A DNA stretch of 64,000 nucleotides from Blastocatellia bacterium (GTDB lineage: Bacteria > Acidobacteriota > Blastocatellia > UBA7656 > JADIYM01). A program made the position numbers and the translations under genes. Of the stretch, positions 36,905 through 46,957 are shown piece by piece. Position 1 is the first letter of the stretch. The number at the start of each line of letters is the position of its first letter. The notes below the pieces were generated by a model that was not told the DNA's origin, did not search any database, and was given only the letters and a program-made list of their open reading frames with translations. The stretch spans positions 186,001 through 250,000 of the forward strand of contig JADIYM010000009.1 of NCBI GenBank assembly GCA_016705245.1, in the 5' to 3' direction.

Positions 36905-39900
36905 ATGCTGAAAATCGTGTTGGTTCCGGTGATCCTCCTTGGAGCGGTGATTACCGTCAGTGCGCAGTCGTATGACCTGCTCAGGCAGCCCACCGTGAGC
37001 GCATCCGAGATCGCGTTTTCGTACGCGGGGGATCTGTGGGTCGTGCCCAAGGCGGGAGGCGATGCCCGGAGGCTCACCACCAGCACCGGGCGCGAGACGC
37101 GGCCGTATTTTTCGCCGGATGGAACCACCATCGCATTCACCGGCGAGTATGACGGGAACATCGACGTCTACACCGTTCCGAGTCGTGGGGGTGTGCCGCG
37201 GAGGGTGACCTATCACCCCGCCAACGACGTCTCCGTCGGATGGACGCCCGATGGGCGGAGCATTCTGGTGCGGTCCGGGCGGTACAGCTACGCCGACTTC
37301 GATCGACTTCTCAAGATCTCAGTCGACGGCGAGACTGGCATTCCCGAACAGATCCCGCTGCCGATGATCCAGGAAGGGTCGCTGTCGGCCGATGGCTCGC
37401 GCATCGCTTATGTGCCCAACGCGAAGTGGCAGACCGCGTGGAAGGGCTACCGCGGCGGCCAGACCACGCCGATTCTCATCGCCTCGCTTGCCGACTCGTC
37501 GGTCGAACGCGTCCCGCGCAACAATTCGAACGACACGAACCCGATGTGGGTCGGTGACACCGTCTATTTCCTCTCTGATCGCGACGGACCGGTGTCGCTC
37601 TACGCCCACGACGTCACGACGAAAGCCGTCCGGGCGGTCGTCAAGAACTCAGGGCTTCGACCTCAAGTCCGCCTCCGCCGGACCGGGCGCCATCGCCTAC
37701 GAACAGTTCGGGGCCATCCACCTGCTCGACACCGCGACCGGCGCCGAGCGCCGCGTCGACATCCGCGTCTCGGGCGACCTCCCCGAAGTCCGTCCCGGCC
37801 TGCGCAAGGTTCCCGCGCCGTCCATCCAGAACGCACACATCTCGCCCACCGGCGTCCGCGCCGTCTTCGAAGCCCGCGGCGAAATCATCACCGTGCCCGC
37901 CTTGAAGGGCGACGCGCGCGACCTTACCAACACGCCCGGCACCGCCGAGCGCGACCCCGCGTGGTCGCCCGACGGACAGCGCATCGCCTGGTTCTCCGAC
38001 GCCTCCGGCGAATACGCCCTGCATATTTCCGATCAGTCCGGCGTCGGTACTCCGAAGATCATCAACCTCGGCACGCCGCCGTCCTACTTCTACGCGCCGC
38101 GCTGGTCGCCCGACAGCTCGAAGATCGCCTACATCGACAAACACATGACGCTCTGGTACGTCGACGTCGCGGCCGGCACCCCCGTGCGCGTCGACGCCGA
38201 CCGGTTCGAAACGCCGTACCTCGTCAACGACTCGTCGTGGTCGCCCGACGGCAAATGGCTCGCCTACACGAAGTACCTGCCGAGCGCCCTGCGCGCCGTC
38301 TTCGTCCATTCGCTGGACCAGAAACGCAGCTACCAGGTGACCGATGGACTGAGCGACGCTCGCTCGCCCGTCTTTGACGCCGGCGGCAAGCTGCTCTTCT
38401 TCACCGCGAGCACCAACGTCGGCCCCGCATCGAGCTGGCTCGACATGTCGGGCATCAACCGCCCCGTCACTCGCAGCGTCTACGTCGCGGTACTGGCGAA
38501 GGACACGCCGTCGCCTCTCGCGCCCGAAAGCGACGAAGAGAAGCCGGCGGAGAAGCCGGCCGTAGCGGCTCCGCCTGCAGCACCGGCAGCTGGCGCGGCA
38601 GCCGCTCCTGCGGCGGCTCCCGGAACGGCGGCACCAGCTCCCGTCCCGCCTGTTACGATCGACGTCGAGAACATCGGCCAGCGCGTCCTCGCGCTCCCGA
38701 TCCCCGCGAAGAACTACGACTCGATCTTTGCCGGCAAGGCCGGCACGCTGTACCTGCTCGAAGGCTCGCTCATCCCGGGTGAAGACGGCCCCGGACCGCT
38801 CTCCGTCTCCGTCTTCGATCTCGCCAAGCGCAAGGTCGAGTCTTTCGCCGAAGGCGTGACGTCGTTCGACGTCTCCGCCAACGGCGAGAAGGTCCTCGTG
38901 CGTCAGGGCGAGTCGTGGTCCATCGGCCCGTCCACCGCGCCGTTCAAGGCGGGCGAGGGCGGTGCGCTCAAGCTCGCCGACGTCGAGGTCTACGTCGATC
39001 CGCGCGCCGAATGGCGGCAGATGTACGCCGAAGTCTGGCGCATCGAGCGCGACTTCTTCTACGACCCGGGCTTCCACGGCCTCGACCTCAAGGCCACGGC
39101 AAAACGCTACGAGCCGTACCTCGAACGCGTCGCGAGCCGCGCCGACCTCAACTACCTCTTCGAAGAGATGCTCGGGTGGATCTCGGCCGGTCACACGTTC
39201 GTCGGCGGCGGCGACGGCCCGATGGCGAAGCGGGTGAAGGGCGGGCTGCTCGGCTGCGACTTCGCGATCGAAAACGGCCGCTACCGGTTCGCCCGCGTCT
39301 ACAACGGCGAGAACTGGAACCCGAACCTTCAGGCGCCGCTGACCCAGCCCGGCGTCAACGTCTCCGCCGGTGAGTACCTGCTCGCCGTGCGAGGCCGCGA
39401 CCTCACCGCGCGCGACAACGTCTACCAGGCGCTCGAGGGGACCGCCGGCAAGGCCGTCGTCATACGCGTCGGGCCGAACGCGGACGGTACAGGCGCTCGC
39501 GACGTGACGGTTGTGCCCGTCGACGAAGAAGGCTCGCTGCGCCACCTCGCGTGGATCGAGGACAACCGCCGCAAGGTCGACCAGCTCTCGGGCGGGCGCG
39601 TCGCCTACGTGCACATGCCCGACACGGGCGGCGGCGGGTACACGAGCTTCAATCGCTACTACTTCGCCCAGGTTGGCAAGGAAGGCGCGGTGATCGACGA
39701 CCGCTTCAATCACGGCGGACTGCTCGCGGACTACGTAATCGACCTGATGCGAAGGCCCGCGATGAGCCGGATCGCCGGCCGCGACGGCGAAGACCAGACC
39801 AGCCCCGGCGCCGCGATCTTCGGGCCGAAGGTAATGATCGTCAACGAAATGGCCGGGTCCGGGGGCGACGCGCTGCCGTGGTACTTCCGGAAGGCCGGGA

Positions 39901-40196
39901 TCGGGCCGCTCGTGGGCACGCGCACGTGGGGCGGGCTCATCGGCATCTTCGGTTATCCGCCGCTCATGGACGGGGGTGGAGTGACGGCGCCGCGCGTCGC
40001 GATCTACAACCTCGAGGGAGACTGGGAGGTCGAGAACCGCGGGATCGCGCCGGACTACGAAGTCGAGTTCGACCCGAAGGCGTGGCGCGCGGGCCGTGAC
40101 CCGCAACTCGAGAAGGCCGTCGAGCTCGTGATGGAGGCGCTGAAGAAGAACCCGTTGCCGACCTACAAGCGGCCGCCGTATCCGAAGCACAACTAG
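36905..40196 (+). CDS. Tricorn-type protease (S41B), exported, one frameshift
   Basis: About 1097 residues once an indel near 37650 is repaired. Signal peptide at residues 1-21 (VPVILLGAVITVSAQ). WD40-like beta-propeller repeats follow (FSYAGDLWVVPKAGGDARRL; RPYFSPDGTTIAFTGEYDGN), then an Ala/Pro linker (about 38530-38655), a second propeller, and core domains with PDZ. The serine-protease core has GHTFVGGG with the catalytic His near 39190 and NEMAGSGGDALPWYF with the nucleophilic Ser at 39858-39860. Tricorn enzymes trim oligopeptides; the signal peptide implies periplasmic action here. Propeller text is collinear across the frame break, so a sequencing error is likely. Confidence 0.9.
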
Positions 40197-40255
40197 TGAG
40201 ACGCTCGTGGACTTGTCACATGACTCGTGACGACACTGGCATCGCACGCCTCACG

Positions 40256-40367
40256 CATCAGTACCGGGCGCGGTAGCGCTCGGGTCGATCCCGAGCGCGT
40301 GTGACGACACGTGGCGCCGGCTAACGGAGAGGCTGACCCGAGCGCTACCGCGCCCGGTACTGATGCG
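40256..40367. repeat. R4 palindromic repeat, full copy
   Basis: Left arm GCATCAGTACCGGGCGCGGT followed by AGCGCTCGGGTCGA, right arm TGACCCGAGCGCTACCGCGC with CCGGTACTGATGC; about 38 paired bases around a TGTGACGACACGTGGCGCCG loop. A half copy is at 32640-32706. Sits between the tricorn and kinase-like genes. Confidence 0.85.
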
Positions 40368-40419
40368 TGGATCGCCCGTCCTTGAGTGGGTTCATGACGA
40401 AACTGTGGTCGTCTCTGTA

Positions 40420-40977
40420 ATGAAGAGAATCCTCGTCATCGGCCCGGGCGGCGCCGGCAAGTCGACGCTGGCAAAGCGCCTCGGCGGGATTCTCGTACTC
40501 CCGGTCGTCCATCTCGACGCGTTGTACTGGAAGCGCGGGTGGGTCGAGCCCTCGAAGTCCGACTGGGCCGCGACGGTCGAGGCCGCCCTCGCGCGCGCCG
40601 CGTGGGTGATGGACGGCAACTTCTCGGGCACGCTCGAGCGACGACTCGCTGCGTGCGACGCCGTGGTGTTCCTCGACCTGCCGCGAACCACGTGCGTGTG
40701 GCGCGTGCTCAAGCGGGTTCTGCGCTATCGAAACGCGACGCGTCCCGACATGGCGCCGGACTGTCCCGAGCGATTCAACATGAAGTTCCTGCTCTGGATC
40801 TGGAACTACCGCACGGCGACGCGGCCAAAGGTCGTGCACCTGCTCGACGCGTGCGGCGCAAACGTCCGGGTGATCCGCCTGCATTCGCAGTCCGAGGTCG
40901 AACAGTTCCTGGCACGCGGATTCAGCGTTGCTCTTTGGTCGAATCCATCGGAACACGAGCACCCGGGTCCTCGTTGA
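40420..40977 (+). CDS. P-loop nucleotide kinase-like protein (topology-modulation/FlaR type)
   Basis: 185 residues from ATG 40420. Walker A is GPGGAGKSTLAKRL at residues 8-21. The LDALYWKRGWVEPS and WVMDGNFSGTLERRLAACDA segments, followed by VVFLDLPRTTCVWRVLKR, match the adenylate-kinase-like FlaR/'topology modulation' family. Cytosolic. Substrate unknown. Its 3' end overlaps the next gene's best start by about 50 bases. Confidence 0.85.
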   Translation: MKRILVIGPGGAGKSTLAKRLGGILVLPVVHLDALYWKRGWVEPSKSDWAATVEAALARAAWVMDGNFSGTLERRLAACDAVVFLDLPRTTCVWRVLKRVLRYRNATRPDMAPDCPERFNMKFLLWIWNYRTATRPKVVHLLDACGANVRVIRLHSQSEVEQFLARGFSVALWSNPSEHEHPGPR

Positions 40978-41695
40978 GCTTCGGCATGGAAGCATCCGTC
41001 AGACGGGAAGACTCGCGGGGCTGTATTGGCTCCTGTCGGCGGTCGCCGGTGGCTATGGACTCTCGTTCGTTCGAGGGAGCGTCATTGTCGCGGGGGATGC
41101 CGCCGCGACCGCCGCCAACGTCACCGGCGACGAATTCGGCTACCGCGTCGCGATCGTCGGCATACTCCTCGGACAAGTCCTCATGGTTTTCTTCGCGCTT
41201 GCCATCTACCGGCTGTTCCGCGAATCGCACCGTCCGCTTGCCACAGTCTTCCTCACGTCGGTCCTGATGAGCGTCACCATCGCGGTCGTGAACACGTTCA
41301 ATCACTTCGGCGCCATTCTGGTGTTGAGCCAGGTGGAGTACCTGCGGGCGTTCACGACCGAGCAGCTCCAGGCAATGGCGATGGTGTTCCTCCGGATGAG
41401 CAACATCGGACAGGCACTGCTCGAGATTTTCTGGGTGCCGTATTTTGCGGCGTTCGGCGTGCTCGCCCTGAAGTCGGGACGGCTGCCGAAATACTGCGGC
41501 GTGATGATGCTCGCCATGAGCGCGGGCTTCGCGATCAACCTCGTCGACAAGTTCCTCGTGCCGCAGTTCCATCCGGCGCTCTTCACGCAGATCGCGATGT
41601 CGTTCGGGGCACTCGGGGGGATACCGACGATTCTGTGGCTGATGATCAAGGGGGTCAGAGAGGTGCACGCGGATTCAGCGGATCTGGTGGATTGA
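40928..41695 (+). CDS. DUF4386 membrane protein
   Basis: 255 residues from TTG 40928, the only plausible start codon; it overlaps the previous gene by 50 bases, so coupled translation is likely. Six hydrophobic segments follow the opening IRQTGRLAGLYWLLSAVAGG. The residues FGYRVAIVGILLGQVLMVFF and FAAFGVLALKSGRLPKYCGV match the DUF4386 pattern. Function unknown; inner membrane. Confidence 0.75.
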   Translation: MLFGRIHRNTSTRVLVELRHGSIRQTGRLAGLYWLLSAVAGGYGLSFVRGSVIVAGDAAATAANVTGDEFGYRVAIVGILLGQVLMVFFALAIYRLFRESHRPLATVFLTSVLMSVTIAVVNTFNHFGAILVLSQVEYLRAFTTEQLQAMAMVFLRMSNIGQALLEIFWVPYFAAFGVLALKSGRLPKYCGVMMLAMSAGFAINLVDKFLVPQFHPALFTQIAMSFGALGGIPTILWLMIKGVREVHADSADLVD

Positions 41696-41799
41696 CGCGA
41701 AATCCGCTTGCCCTGTACTCCTCTCGCCGAGTTGGCCTTGACCGGCGGACGATTGTGGTTCAGCGTCGCGTCGCGAAGCTCAGCCAGGAGGACACGCTC

Positions 41800-41985
41800 A
41801 TGGGAATGCACGTGACCCGAACGAGTCGAGGCGCCGTCGTGCGGTCAGTCAGCCGCGGCAGCGAAAAGGTGCGGCCCCAGCCGCGACGCGGCACGAAGGG
41901 CGGCAAGTCCGGGGGCTCGGGGGGAAATGCGGGGACCGGCGGGTCGCCTGGCACGAGCGGCGATTTCGGGGCGGATTTCGAATAG
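41800..41985 (+). CDS. Small Gly-rich hypothetical protein
   Basis: 61 residues from ATG 41800 with a strong AGGAGG eight bases upstream. The basic N-terminal half (VRSVSRGSEKVRPQPRRGTK) is followed by a Gly/Ser-rich tail (GGKSGGSGGNAGTGGSPGTS) ending in acidic GDFGADFE. No signal peptide. Composition and the good ribosome-binding site suggest a real small protein, possibly nucleic-acid-binding or a modified peptide precursor; nothing proves either. A SAM methyltransferase gene follows on the same strand. Confidence 0.55.
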   Translation: MGMHVTRTSRGAVVRSVSRGSEKVRPQPRRGTKGGKSGGSGGNAGTGGSPGTSGDFGADFE

Positions 41986-42118
41986 GGCCGCTGATTGCGC
42001 CGAGCTGGACGGATCGACACAAATCAGAACGAGAACGGATTCGCGTGATCCGCGAGGACCGCAGAATCCGCATGTTCCCCTGTAGGGACAACCAACCCGC
42101 ATTTCAGGAGGAATCAGC

Positions 42119-42937
42119 ATGTCCAGTTCAACCGGTCCGGATCTGACAGCCATCAAGGCCAAACAGCAGAAGACTTGGGCGTCGGGCGATTACGCGATTG
42201 TCGGGGGCACGCTCGTCAGCGTCGCCGAGAACCTGTGCGAAGCAATCGACCTGCGGCCCGGTCAGCTCGTCCTCGACGTCGCGACGGGCAGCGGCAACAC
42301 TGCGCTCGCCGCGGGCCGCCGTTTCTGCGACGTCATCGGGACCGACTACGTGCCCGAGCTGCTCGAGCGTGCGAAAGAACGCGCCGTCGCCGAGCGGCTC
42401 AGCATCGACTTTCGCCACGGCGACGCCGAGGCGTTGCCATTCAAGGACGGCGCGTTCGACGTCGTGACGTCGACCTTCGGAGCCATGTTTGCCCCGGATC
42501 ACGAGCGCACCGCGGCTGAGCTCGCGCGCGTCTGCCGGCCTGGTGGGAAAATCGGCCTGGCGAACTGGACGCCCGATAGCTTCATCGGCCAGTTGTTCAA
42601 GGTCACCGGGACGTTCGTTCCGCCACCGGCGGGGCTCAAGGGTCCGGTGCTGTGGGGGAACGAGGACCGCGTGCGCGAGTACTTCGGGACCCGGGTGAGC
42701 GAGCTCTCGATGACCCGGCGGACGTTTGCGTTCCGGTACCTGTCGGCTGACCACTTCGTCGGTTTCTTCAAGAGCTTCTACGGTCCGACGATGAAGGCGT
42801 TCGAGGCGCTCGACGATGCGAAGGGAGTCGAATACGCGGCGGCGATCTTCGAGCTGATCGGGCGGTTCAACCGGTCCGGGGACGAGACGATGGTCGTCGA
42901 CAGCGAGTACCTGGAGGTCGTGGCGGTCCGGGCGTAG
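42119..42937 (+). CDS. Class I SAM-dependent methyltransferase
   Basis: 272 residues from ATG 42119 (AGGAGG seven bases upstream). SAM-binding motif I is LVLDVATGSGNTALAA near residue 57; motif II region is HGDAEALPFKDGAFDVVTST near 100; post-motif ELARVCRPGGKIGLANW near 140 matches the Methyltransf_11/UbiE-like group. C-terminal region (AFRYLSADHFVGFFKSFYGP) would bind the acceptor, which is unknown. Cytosolic. The gene ends before an R2-like palindrome. Confidence 0.88.
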   Translation: MSSSTGPDLTAIKAKQQKTWASGDYAIVGGTLVSVAENLCEAIDLRPGQLVLDVATGSGNTALAAGRRFCDVIGTDYVPELLERAKERAVAERLSIDFRHGDAEALPFKDGAFDVVTSTFGAMFAPDHERTAAELARVCRPGGKIGLANWTPDSFIGQLFKVTGTFVPPPAGLKGPVLWGNEDRVREYFGTRVSELSMTRRTFAFRYLSADHFVGFFKSFYGPTMKAFEALDDAKGVEYAAAIFELIGRFNRSGDETMVVDSEYLEVVAVRA

Positions 42938-42947
42938 AGGCGCCTGA

Positions 42948-43046
42948 GACTCCGTGGCCCCGTGACTCTGTGACTCTGTGTGCGTAGCTCTCCCAACGTT
43001 CAAGAGAGCTGCGCACACAGAGACATCGAGACACGGAGCCGCTGAG
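42948..43046. repeat. R2-like palindrome, variant
   Basis: GTGACTCTGTGTGCGTAGCT pairs with AGCTGCGCACACAGAGACAT; outer CCTGAGACTCCGTGGCC/ACGGAGCCGCTGAGA partly pair. Lies between convergent genes. Confidence 0.7.
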
Positions 43047-43058
43047 ACCGACGAGCCT

Positions 43059-44540
43059 TCAGGCCGTCACGGACTCCGTAAGCTTGCGGAAGTGGTACCC
43101 CATCGCCGCGAGCGTCAACGCCTCTGAAAACTGCGCCCTGTGCCGGGTCGTCACCCGCACGATGTACCGCCAGAACTCCACGCGATCTGCATCGCGCACG
43201 CCAAGCCGGTAGGCGATCCGTGCGAACGCCGCGATACCCCCGGCAATGCTCCGGTGACGGGGCATCGCCACGCTCGTCACCCGGCTCAGGCTGTCGAGCG
43301 CCCGCTGGTAATAGTCGTGCGAGTTGTAGATCGATCGCAGGACCTTCTTGTAACCCTCGATGAGCCTTGCCGCGTCCATCTTCGGCACGAAGTTCAGCGA
43401 GCAGCTCGTGTTGTCGCCCGAGCTCATCGACAACAACCTCCCCGCGGACTGCAGCCTTCGCCACAGCTGCGTGCCAGGCAGCGCGTTCAGCAACCCGACC
43501 ATCGCGAGCGGAATCGCGCTCTCGCGGATGAACTCCACCTGCCGGTCGAAGATGTCCTCCGGATCCGTGTCGAATCCGACGATGAATCCGCCCATCACCT
43601 CCATGCCGTGACCCTGGATCCTCCGCACCGACTCGGTCAGGCACGATCGCGTGTTCTGCTTCTTCTGGGTGTGGATGAGCGTTTCCTCGACCGGCGTTTC
43701 GATCCCGAGGAAGACGCGCTGGAATCCGGCCCGCTGCATTCCTTTGAGCAGCTCGTCGTCGTCGGCCAGGTTGACGCTCGCCTCGGTGATGAACTCGAAC
43801 GGCTGCCCGTGCCGCTCCTGCCACGTCGCGAGCTCAGGCAGCAGCCGCTTCACGTCGCGCTTGTTCCCGATGAAGTTGTCGTCGACGATGAAGACGCTGC
43901 CGCGCCACCCGGAGCTGTAGAGCGCATCGAGCTCCTCGAGAACCTGCGCGGGGCTCTTGGTGCGGGGAACGCGGCCATAGATCTCGATGATGTCGCAGAA
44001 CTCGCAGTTGAACGGGCAGCCGCGGGAATACTGGATCGACATCGCGCTGTAGCGCTTGAGGTCCGCAATGCCGAAGTCGGGCACCGGCGCGAGCGCCATG
44101 GGCGGCATCTCGGCCGCCTTGTAGTAGGGCTTGGGGTTGCCGCGCTCGAGGTCGGCGACGAACTCGGGCAGCGTTGTCTCGGCTTCGCCCGAAAAGATGT
44201 GGTCGGCAGCTGGAAGATTCCCGTCGCATGTCGACACGTACGGCCCGCCGACGGCCACGCGTTTTCCCATTGCCTTGCTGCGCGCGACGACCTCGTCGAG
44301 CGAGTCGCGCTGCACGATCATCGCGGTCGCGAACACGACGTCGGCCCACGCGATGTCGGCGTCGTCGAGCTCGCGCACGTTGATGTCCACCAGGCGGCGT
44401 TCCCACGAGTCGGGCAGGAGGGACGAAACCGTCAGCAGCCCGAGCGGTGGAAATGCGGAGCGTTTTCCCTCGAATGCCAGCGCGTGGTGAAAGCTCCAGT
44501 AGCTCGGCGGAAAGAGCGGATTGACGAGCAGTACGTTCAT
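43059..44540 (-). CDS. B12-binding-domain radical SAM protein with DUF4070-like C-terminus
   Basis: 493 residues from ATG 44540 with GGAGG five bases upstream. An N-terminal cobalamin-binding Rossmann domain (MNVLLVNPLFPPSYWSFHHA) occupies about residues 1-150. The radical SAM barrel has the cluster motif CPFNCEFC near residue 174 (GCPFNCEFCDIIEIYGR). C-terminal text (GGFIVGFDTDPEDIFDRQVE; LLNALPGTQLWRRL) matches the DUF4070 subgroup of class B radical SAM enzymes, many of which do methylations or rearrangements in lipid or antibiotic pathways. The substrate is unknown. Transcribed alone and convergent with the methyltransferase gene. Confidence 0.9.
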   Translation of the reverse strand: MNVLLVNPLFPPSYWSFHHALAFEGKRSAFPPLGLLTVSSLLPDSWERRLVDINVRELDDADIAWADVVFATAMIVQRDSLDEVVARSKAMGKRVAVGGPYVSTCDGNLPAADHIFSGEAETTLPEFVADLERGNPKPYYKAAEMPPMALAPVPDFGIADLKRYSAMSIQYSRGCPFNCEFCDIIEIYGRVPRTKSPAQVLEELDALYSSGWRGSVFIVDDNFIGNKRDVKRLLPELATWQERHGQPFEFITEASVNLADDDELLKGMQRAGFQRVFLGIETPVEETLIHTQKKQNTRSCLTESVRRIQGHGMEVMGGFIVGFDTDPEDIFDRQVEFIRESAIPLAMVGLLNALPGTQLWRRLQSAGRLLSMSSGDNTSCSLNFVPKMDAARLIEGYKKVLRSIYNSHDYYQRALDSLSRVTSVAMPRHRSIAGGIAAFARIAYRLGVRDADRVEFWRYIVRVTTRHRAQFSEALTLAAMGYHFRKLTESVTA

Positions 44541-44691
44541 GACAACCTCCCACGTCGCGCGCGTGATTCCGGGAGGTGGAGGCAGCCGCCACGGAGTGGC
44601 GCGGCAATATGCATTCTGCCATGGGTCGAGAGGGTTTGTTGTCGTAGTTGTGTAAGAGTCGGGAAGATTGTCGTCGGCGAGTCGTGGTGCA

Positions 44692-44805
44692 TTGCGCGAA
44701 GCGCCTTGGAGTGCGGCGCGCAGCGCCGCTTTGGATCTGATTCGTGCGTCTTGGGAGACAATCCAAAGCGGCGCTGCGCGCCGCACTCCAAGGCGCTTCG
44801 CGCAA
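44692..44805. repeat. R3 palindromic repeat, copy 1
   Basis: Arms of about 45 bases: TTGCGCGAAGCGCCTTGGAG onward and its complement ending CAAGGCGCTTCGCGCAA, around a 24-base loop. Two further copies at 46819 and 49254 share the arms. Found only in this 5-kb neighbourhood. Confidence 0.9.
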
Positions 44806-44861
44806 GAGGCATTATTCTGATTGAATCGTTTGACTCGAAAGTGGTAACTCGGAGATCGCCA

Positions 44862-45401
44862 ATGCATCGCCGCATCCTCGCTCTCGCGGTCATCATTCTC
44901 GTCGCCGTTGCCTCGGCCGCCTGCGCAACCTCGCCCCCGACCGAACCGATCGCGCCGGGCTCGGATTGGCACGAGTTCGAGGGAACGTGGACCGCTTCGG
45001 GAACGCGCCACACGATCCCGCTCGGAGATGGACGCGTGGGCGCCGTCATCGAGTTGGAGGGGACAATGCTGCTCGCCGGACCCGGCCGCCCGGGTGTCGG
45101 GTTCCGGTCGCGGGTCATCGGGCTCGTCGACAGCGCTTCGGGCTTCGAGGGGCGCAGCGTGTGGACCGACGAAAACGGCGACCAGGCCTTCAGCGAGCTG
45201 ACGGGAACCGGGACAGAGGCGCAGAACCGGCTGGAGGGCACGTTCGTCGGCGGCACGGGCCGCTACGCCGGGGCGACCGGGTCGTACGAGTTCTCGTGGC
45301 AATACATGATCGAATCCGAGGACGGCCGGATCTCGGGACGCGCCATCGCGCTCAAGGGCCGCGTGCGGACCGGCGTGCCGCCGGCGGGGAATGCGCCATG
45401 A
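44862..45401 (+). CDS. Putative lipoprotein, unknown function
   Basis: 179 residues from ATG 44862 with GGAG seven bases upstream. Signal sequence with a lipobox-like AAC (VIILVAVASAACATS) at about residues 10-24. The mature domain is beta-rich with repeated Gly turns (FVGGTGRYAGATGSYEFSWQ near residue 125), reminiscent of allene-oxide-cyclase-like small beta-barrels, which is only a guess. Its stop overlaps the transporter start (ATGA), so they form one unit. Confidence 0.75.
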   Translation: MHRRILALAVIILVAVASAACATSPPTEPIAPGSDWHEFEGTWTASGTRHTIPLGDGRVGAVIELEGTMLLAGPGRPGVGFRSRVIGLVDSASGFEGRSVWTDENGDQAFSELTGTGTEAQNRLEGTFVGGTGRYAGATGSYEFSWQYMIESEDGRISGRAIALKGRVRTGVPPAGNAP

Positions 45402-46801
45402 TTTCAACGTCTCTGCTGCTCAAGCGCGTGGCGCCGTTCGCCATTGCCGGCGGCATCTGGTTCGCGCCGGTTCCCGCGGGACTGACACCGGAGGCGTGGC
45501 ACCTGTTCGCGGTTTTCGTCGCCGCGATCTCTTCCGTTCTCATCGGCGCGTACCCGTTGCTCACGGCCTCGATGATCGCGGTCGCTACGGTCGTGCTGAC
45601 CGGAATCATCACGCCGGCGAAGGCCTTCTCGGGCTTCGCGAACGCCAGTGTGTTGCTCGTCGTCATCGCCTTCCTCGTCGCCCAGGCCGTCGTGAAATCG
45701 GGACTGGGGCGCCGGATCAGCCTCTTCATGGTCAGCCGATTCGGCGGCTCGTCGCTCGGGCTCGCGTACAGCCTCGTGCTCACGGATGCCGCGATCGCTC
45801 CCGCGTTCCCGAGCAACACGGCGCGCGGAGGAGTGCTCTTCCCCGTCGCGTTGTCGGTGGCGCGCGGCGCCGGTTCGGTTCCCGAAGACGAAGAGAAGCG
45901 AAAGCTCGGCGGCTACCTCATGTACTGCACCATGGCGAGCCTGGCGGTCTCGTCGGCACTCTGGATGACCGCCACGTCCGCCAACCCGATCGGCGTGCAG
46001 ATTGCCCGCGAGTCCGGCCTGACGATCGGCTTCGGGAGCTGGCTCATTGCGGCGTCGGTGCCGGCGCTTGCCGCAATCGCACTGCTCCCCGTGCTCGTCG
46101 CCTGGCTCTTCCCGCCGGGCGTGACGTCGACGCCGGAAGCGCCCGCGGCCGCTCGCCGCGATCTCGCCGAGATGGGAGCCTGGTCGCGTGCCGATCGTAT
46201 CACCGCGGTCACGTTCGTCGTCATGGTCGCCGGGTGGGTGGCTGCCGACTCTCTGGGACTCAACGTGACGAGCATCGCGTTCCTCGGTCTCGGGGTGTTG
46301 CTGATGACGGGCGTCCTCACGCTCGACGACATCGCCGCGCAGGGCGACACTCTGGCGACCTTCCTGTGGCTCGCCGTACTGTTCGCGCTGAGCGGCCAGC
46401 TCAACGAACTGGGGTTCATGAGCTATGCCGGCGAGCGGCTTGCGTCGCACATGGGCGGGTTGTCGTGGCCCGTCACGTACGTCCTGCTGATCGTCATCTA
46501 CGTGTTCATCCACTACCTGTTCGTGAGCCAGTCGTCGCAGGTTCTGGCGCTGCTCGGGGTGTTCCTCGACGTCGGCGCGCGGGGCGGCGTGCCGGTGCCG
46601 CTGATGGCGTTCGGGCTACTCTTCGCGAGCAGCTACTTCTCGGTGATCACCCCGCAGGGCGGAAGCCAGAACATCATCTTCGCCGCGAGCGGCTACCTGA
46701 AACAGAACGAGCTTTATCGCCTGGGGCTGGTGGTGACGATCGCGTTCCTAGTCATCTTTCTCGTCGTCGGCACGCCGTGGGTGCTGCTCGTGACGCGTTG
46801 A
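45398..46801 (+). CDS. SLC13/DASS-family anion:sodium symporter-like transporter
   Basis: 467 residues from ATG 45398 overlapping the previous stop. About twelve hydrophobic segments. The family's repeated SNT/SQT ion-binding loops appear as PAFPSNTARGGVLFPV near residue 134 and FVSQSSQVLALLGVFLDVGA near 375; YFSVITPQGGSQNIIFAA lies near the C-terminus. Expected to import dicarboxylates or similar anions through the inner membrane. Likely co-expressed with the lipoprotein upstream. Confidence 0.85.
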   Translation: MISTSLLLKRVAPFAIAGGIWFAPVPAGLTPEAWHLFAVFVAAISSVLIGAYPLLTASMIAVATVVLTGIITPAKAFSGFANASVLLVVIAFLVAQAVVKSGLGRRISLFMVSRFGGSSLGLAYSLVLTDAAIAPAFPSNTARGGVLFPVALSVARGAGSVPEDEEKRKLGGYLMYCTMASLAVSSALWMTATSANPIGVQIARESGLTIGFGSWLIAASVPALAAIALLPVLVAWLFPPGVTSTPEAPAAARRDLAEMGAWSRADRITAVTFVVMVAGWVAADSLGLNVTSIAFLGLGVLLMTGVLTLDDIAAQGDTLATFLWLAVLFALSGQLNELGFMSYAGERLASHMGGLSWPVTYVLLIVIYVFIHYLFVSQSSQVLALLGVFLDVGARGGVPVPLMAFGLLFASSYFSVITPQGGSQNIIFAASGYLKQNELYRLGLVVTIAFLVIFLVVGTPWVLLVTR

Positions 46802-46818
46802 CGACGAGTCGTGGTGCA

Positions 46819-46933
46819 TTGCGCGAAGCGCTTTGGAGTGCGGCGTGAATCGCCGCTTTGGCTTGTCTCCCAAAAACGATCGAATCAGATCCAAAGCGGC
46901 GATTCTCGCCGCACTCCAAGGCGCTTCGCGCAA
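46819..46933. repeat. R3 palindromic repeat, copy 2
   Basis: TTGCGCGAAGCGCTTTGGAG with its complement ending CCAAGGCGCTTCGCGCAA; central GGCGTGAATCGCCGCTTTGG differs from copy 1 by compensated changes in both arms. Confidence 0.9.
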
Positions 46934-46957
46934 TGGCCCTGTTTTCGGAGAACCCCT

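Noticed and set aside
37641..40247. 868-codon reverse-strand frame opposite the tricorn gene
   Set aside because: Composition is Arg/Val/Asp/Gly-rich antisense text without domains, while the forward strand has clear tricorn motifs throughout.
43140..45401. 753-codon forward frame across the radical SAM gene
   Set aside because: Only its last 179 codons (from 44862) are real, being the lipoprotein; the rest is antisense to the intact radical SAM enzyme.
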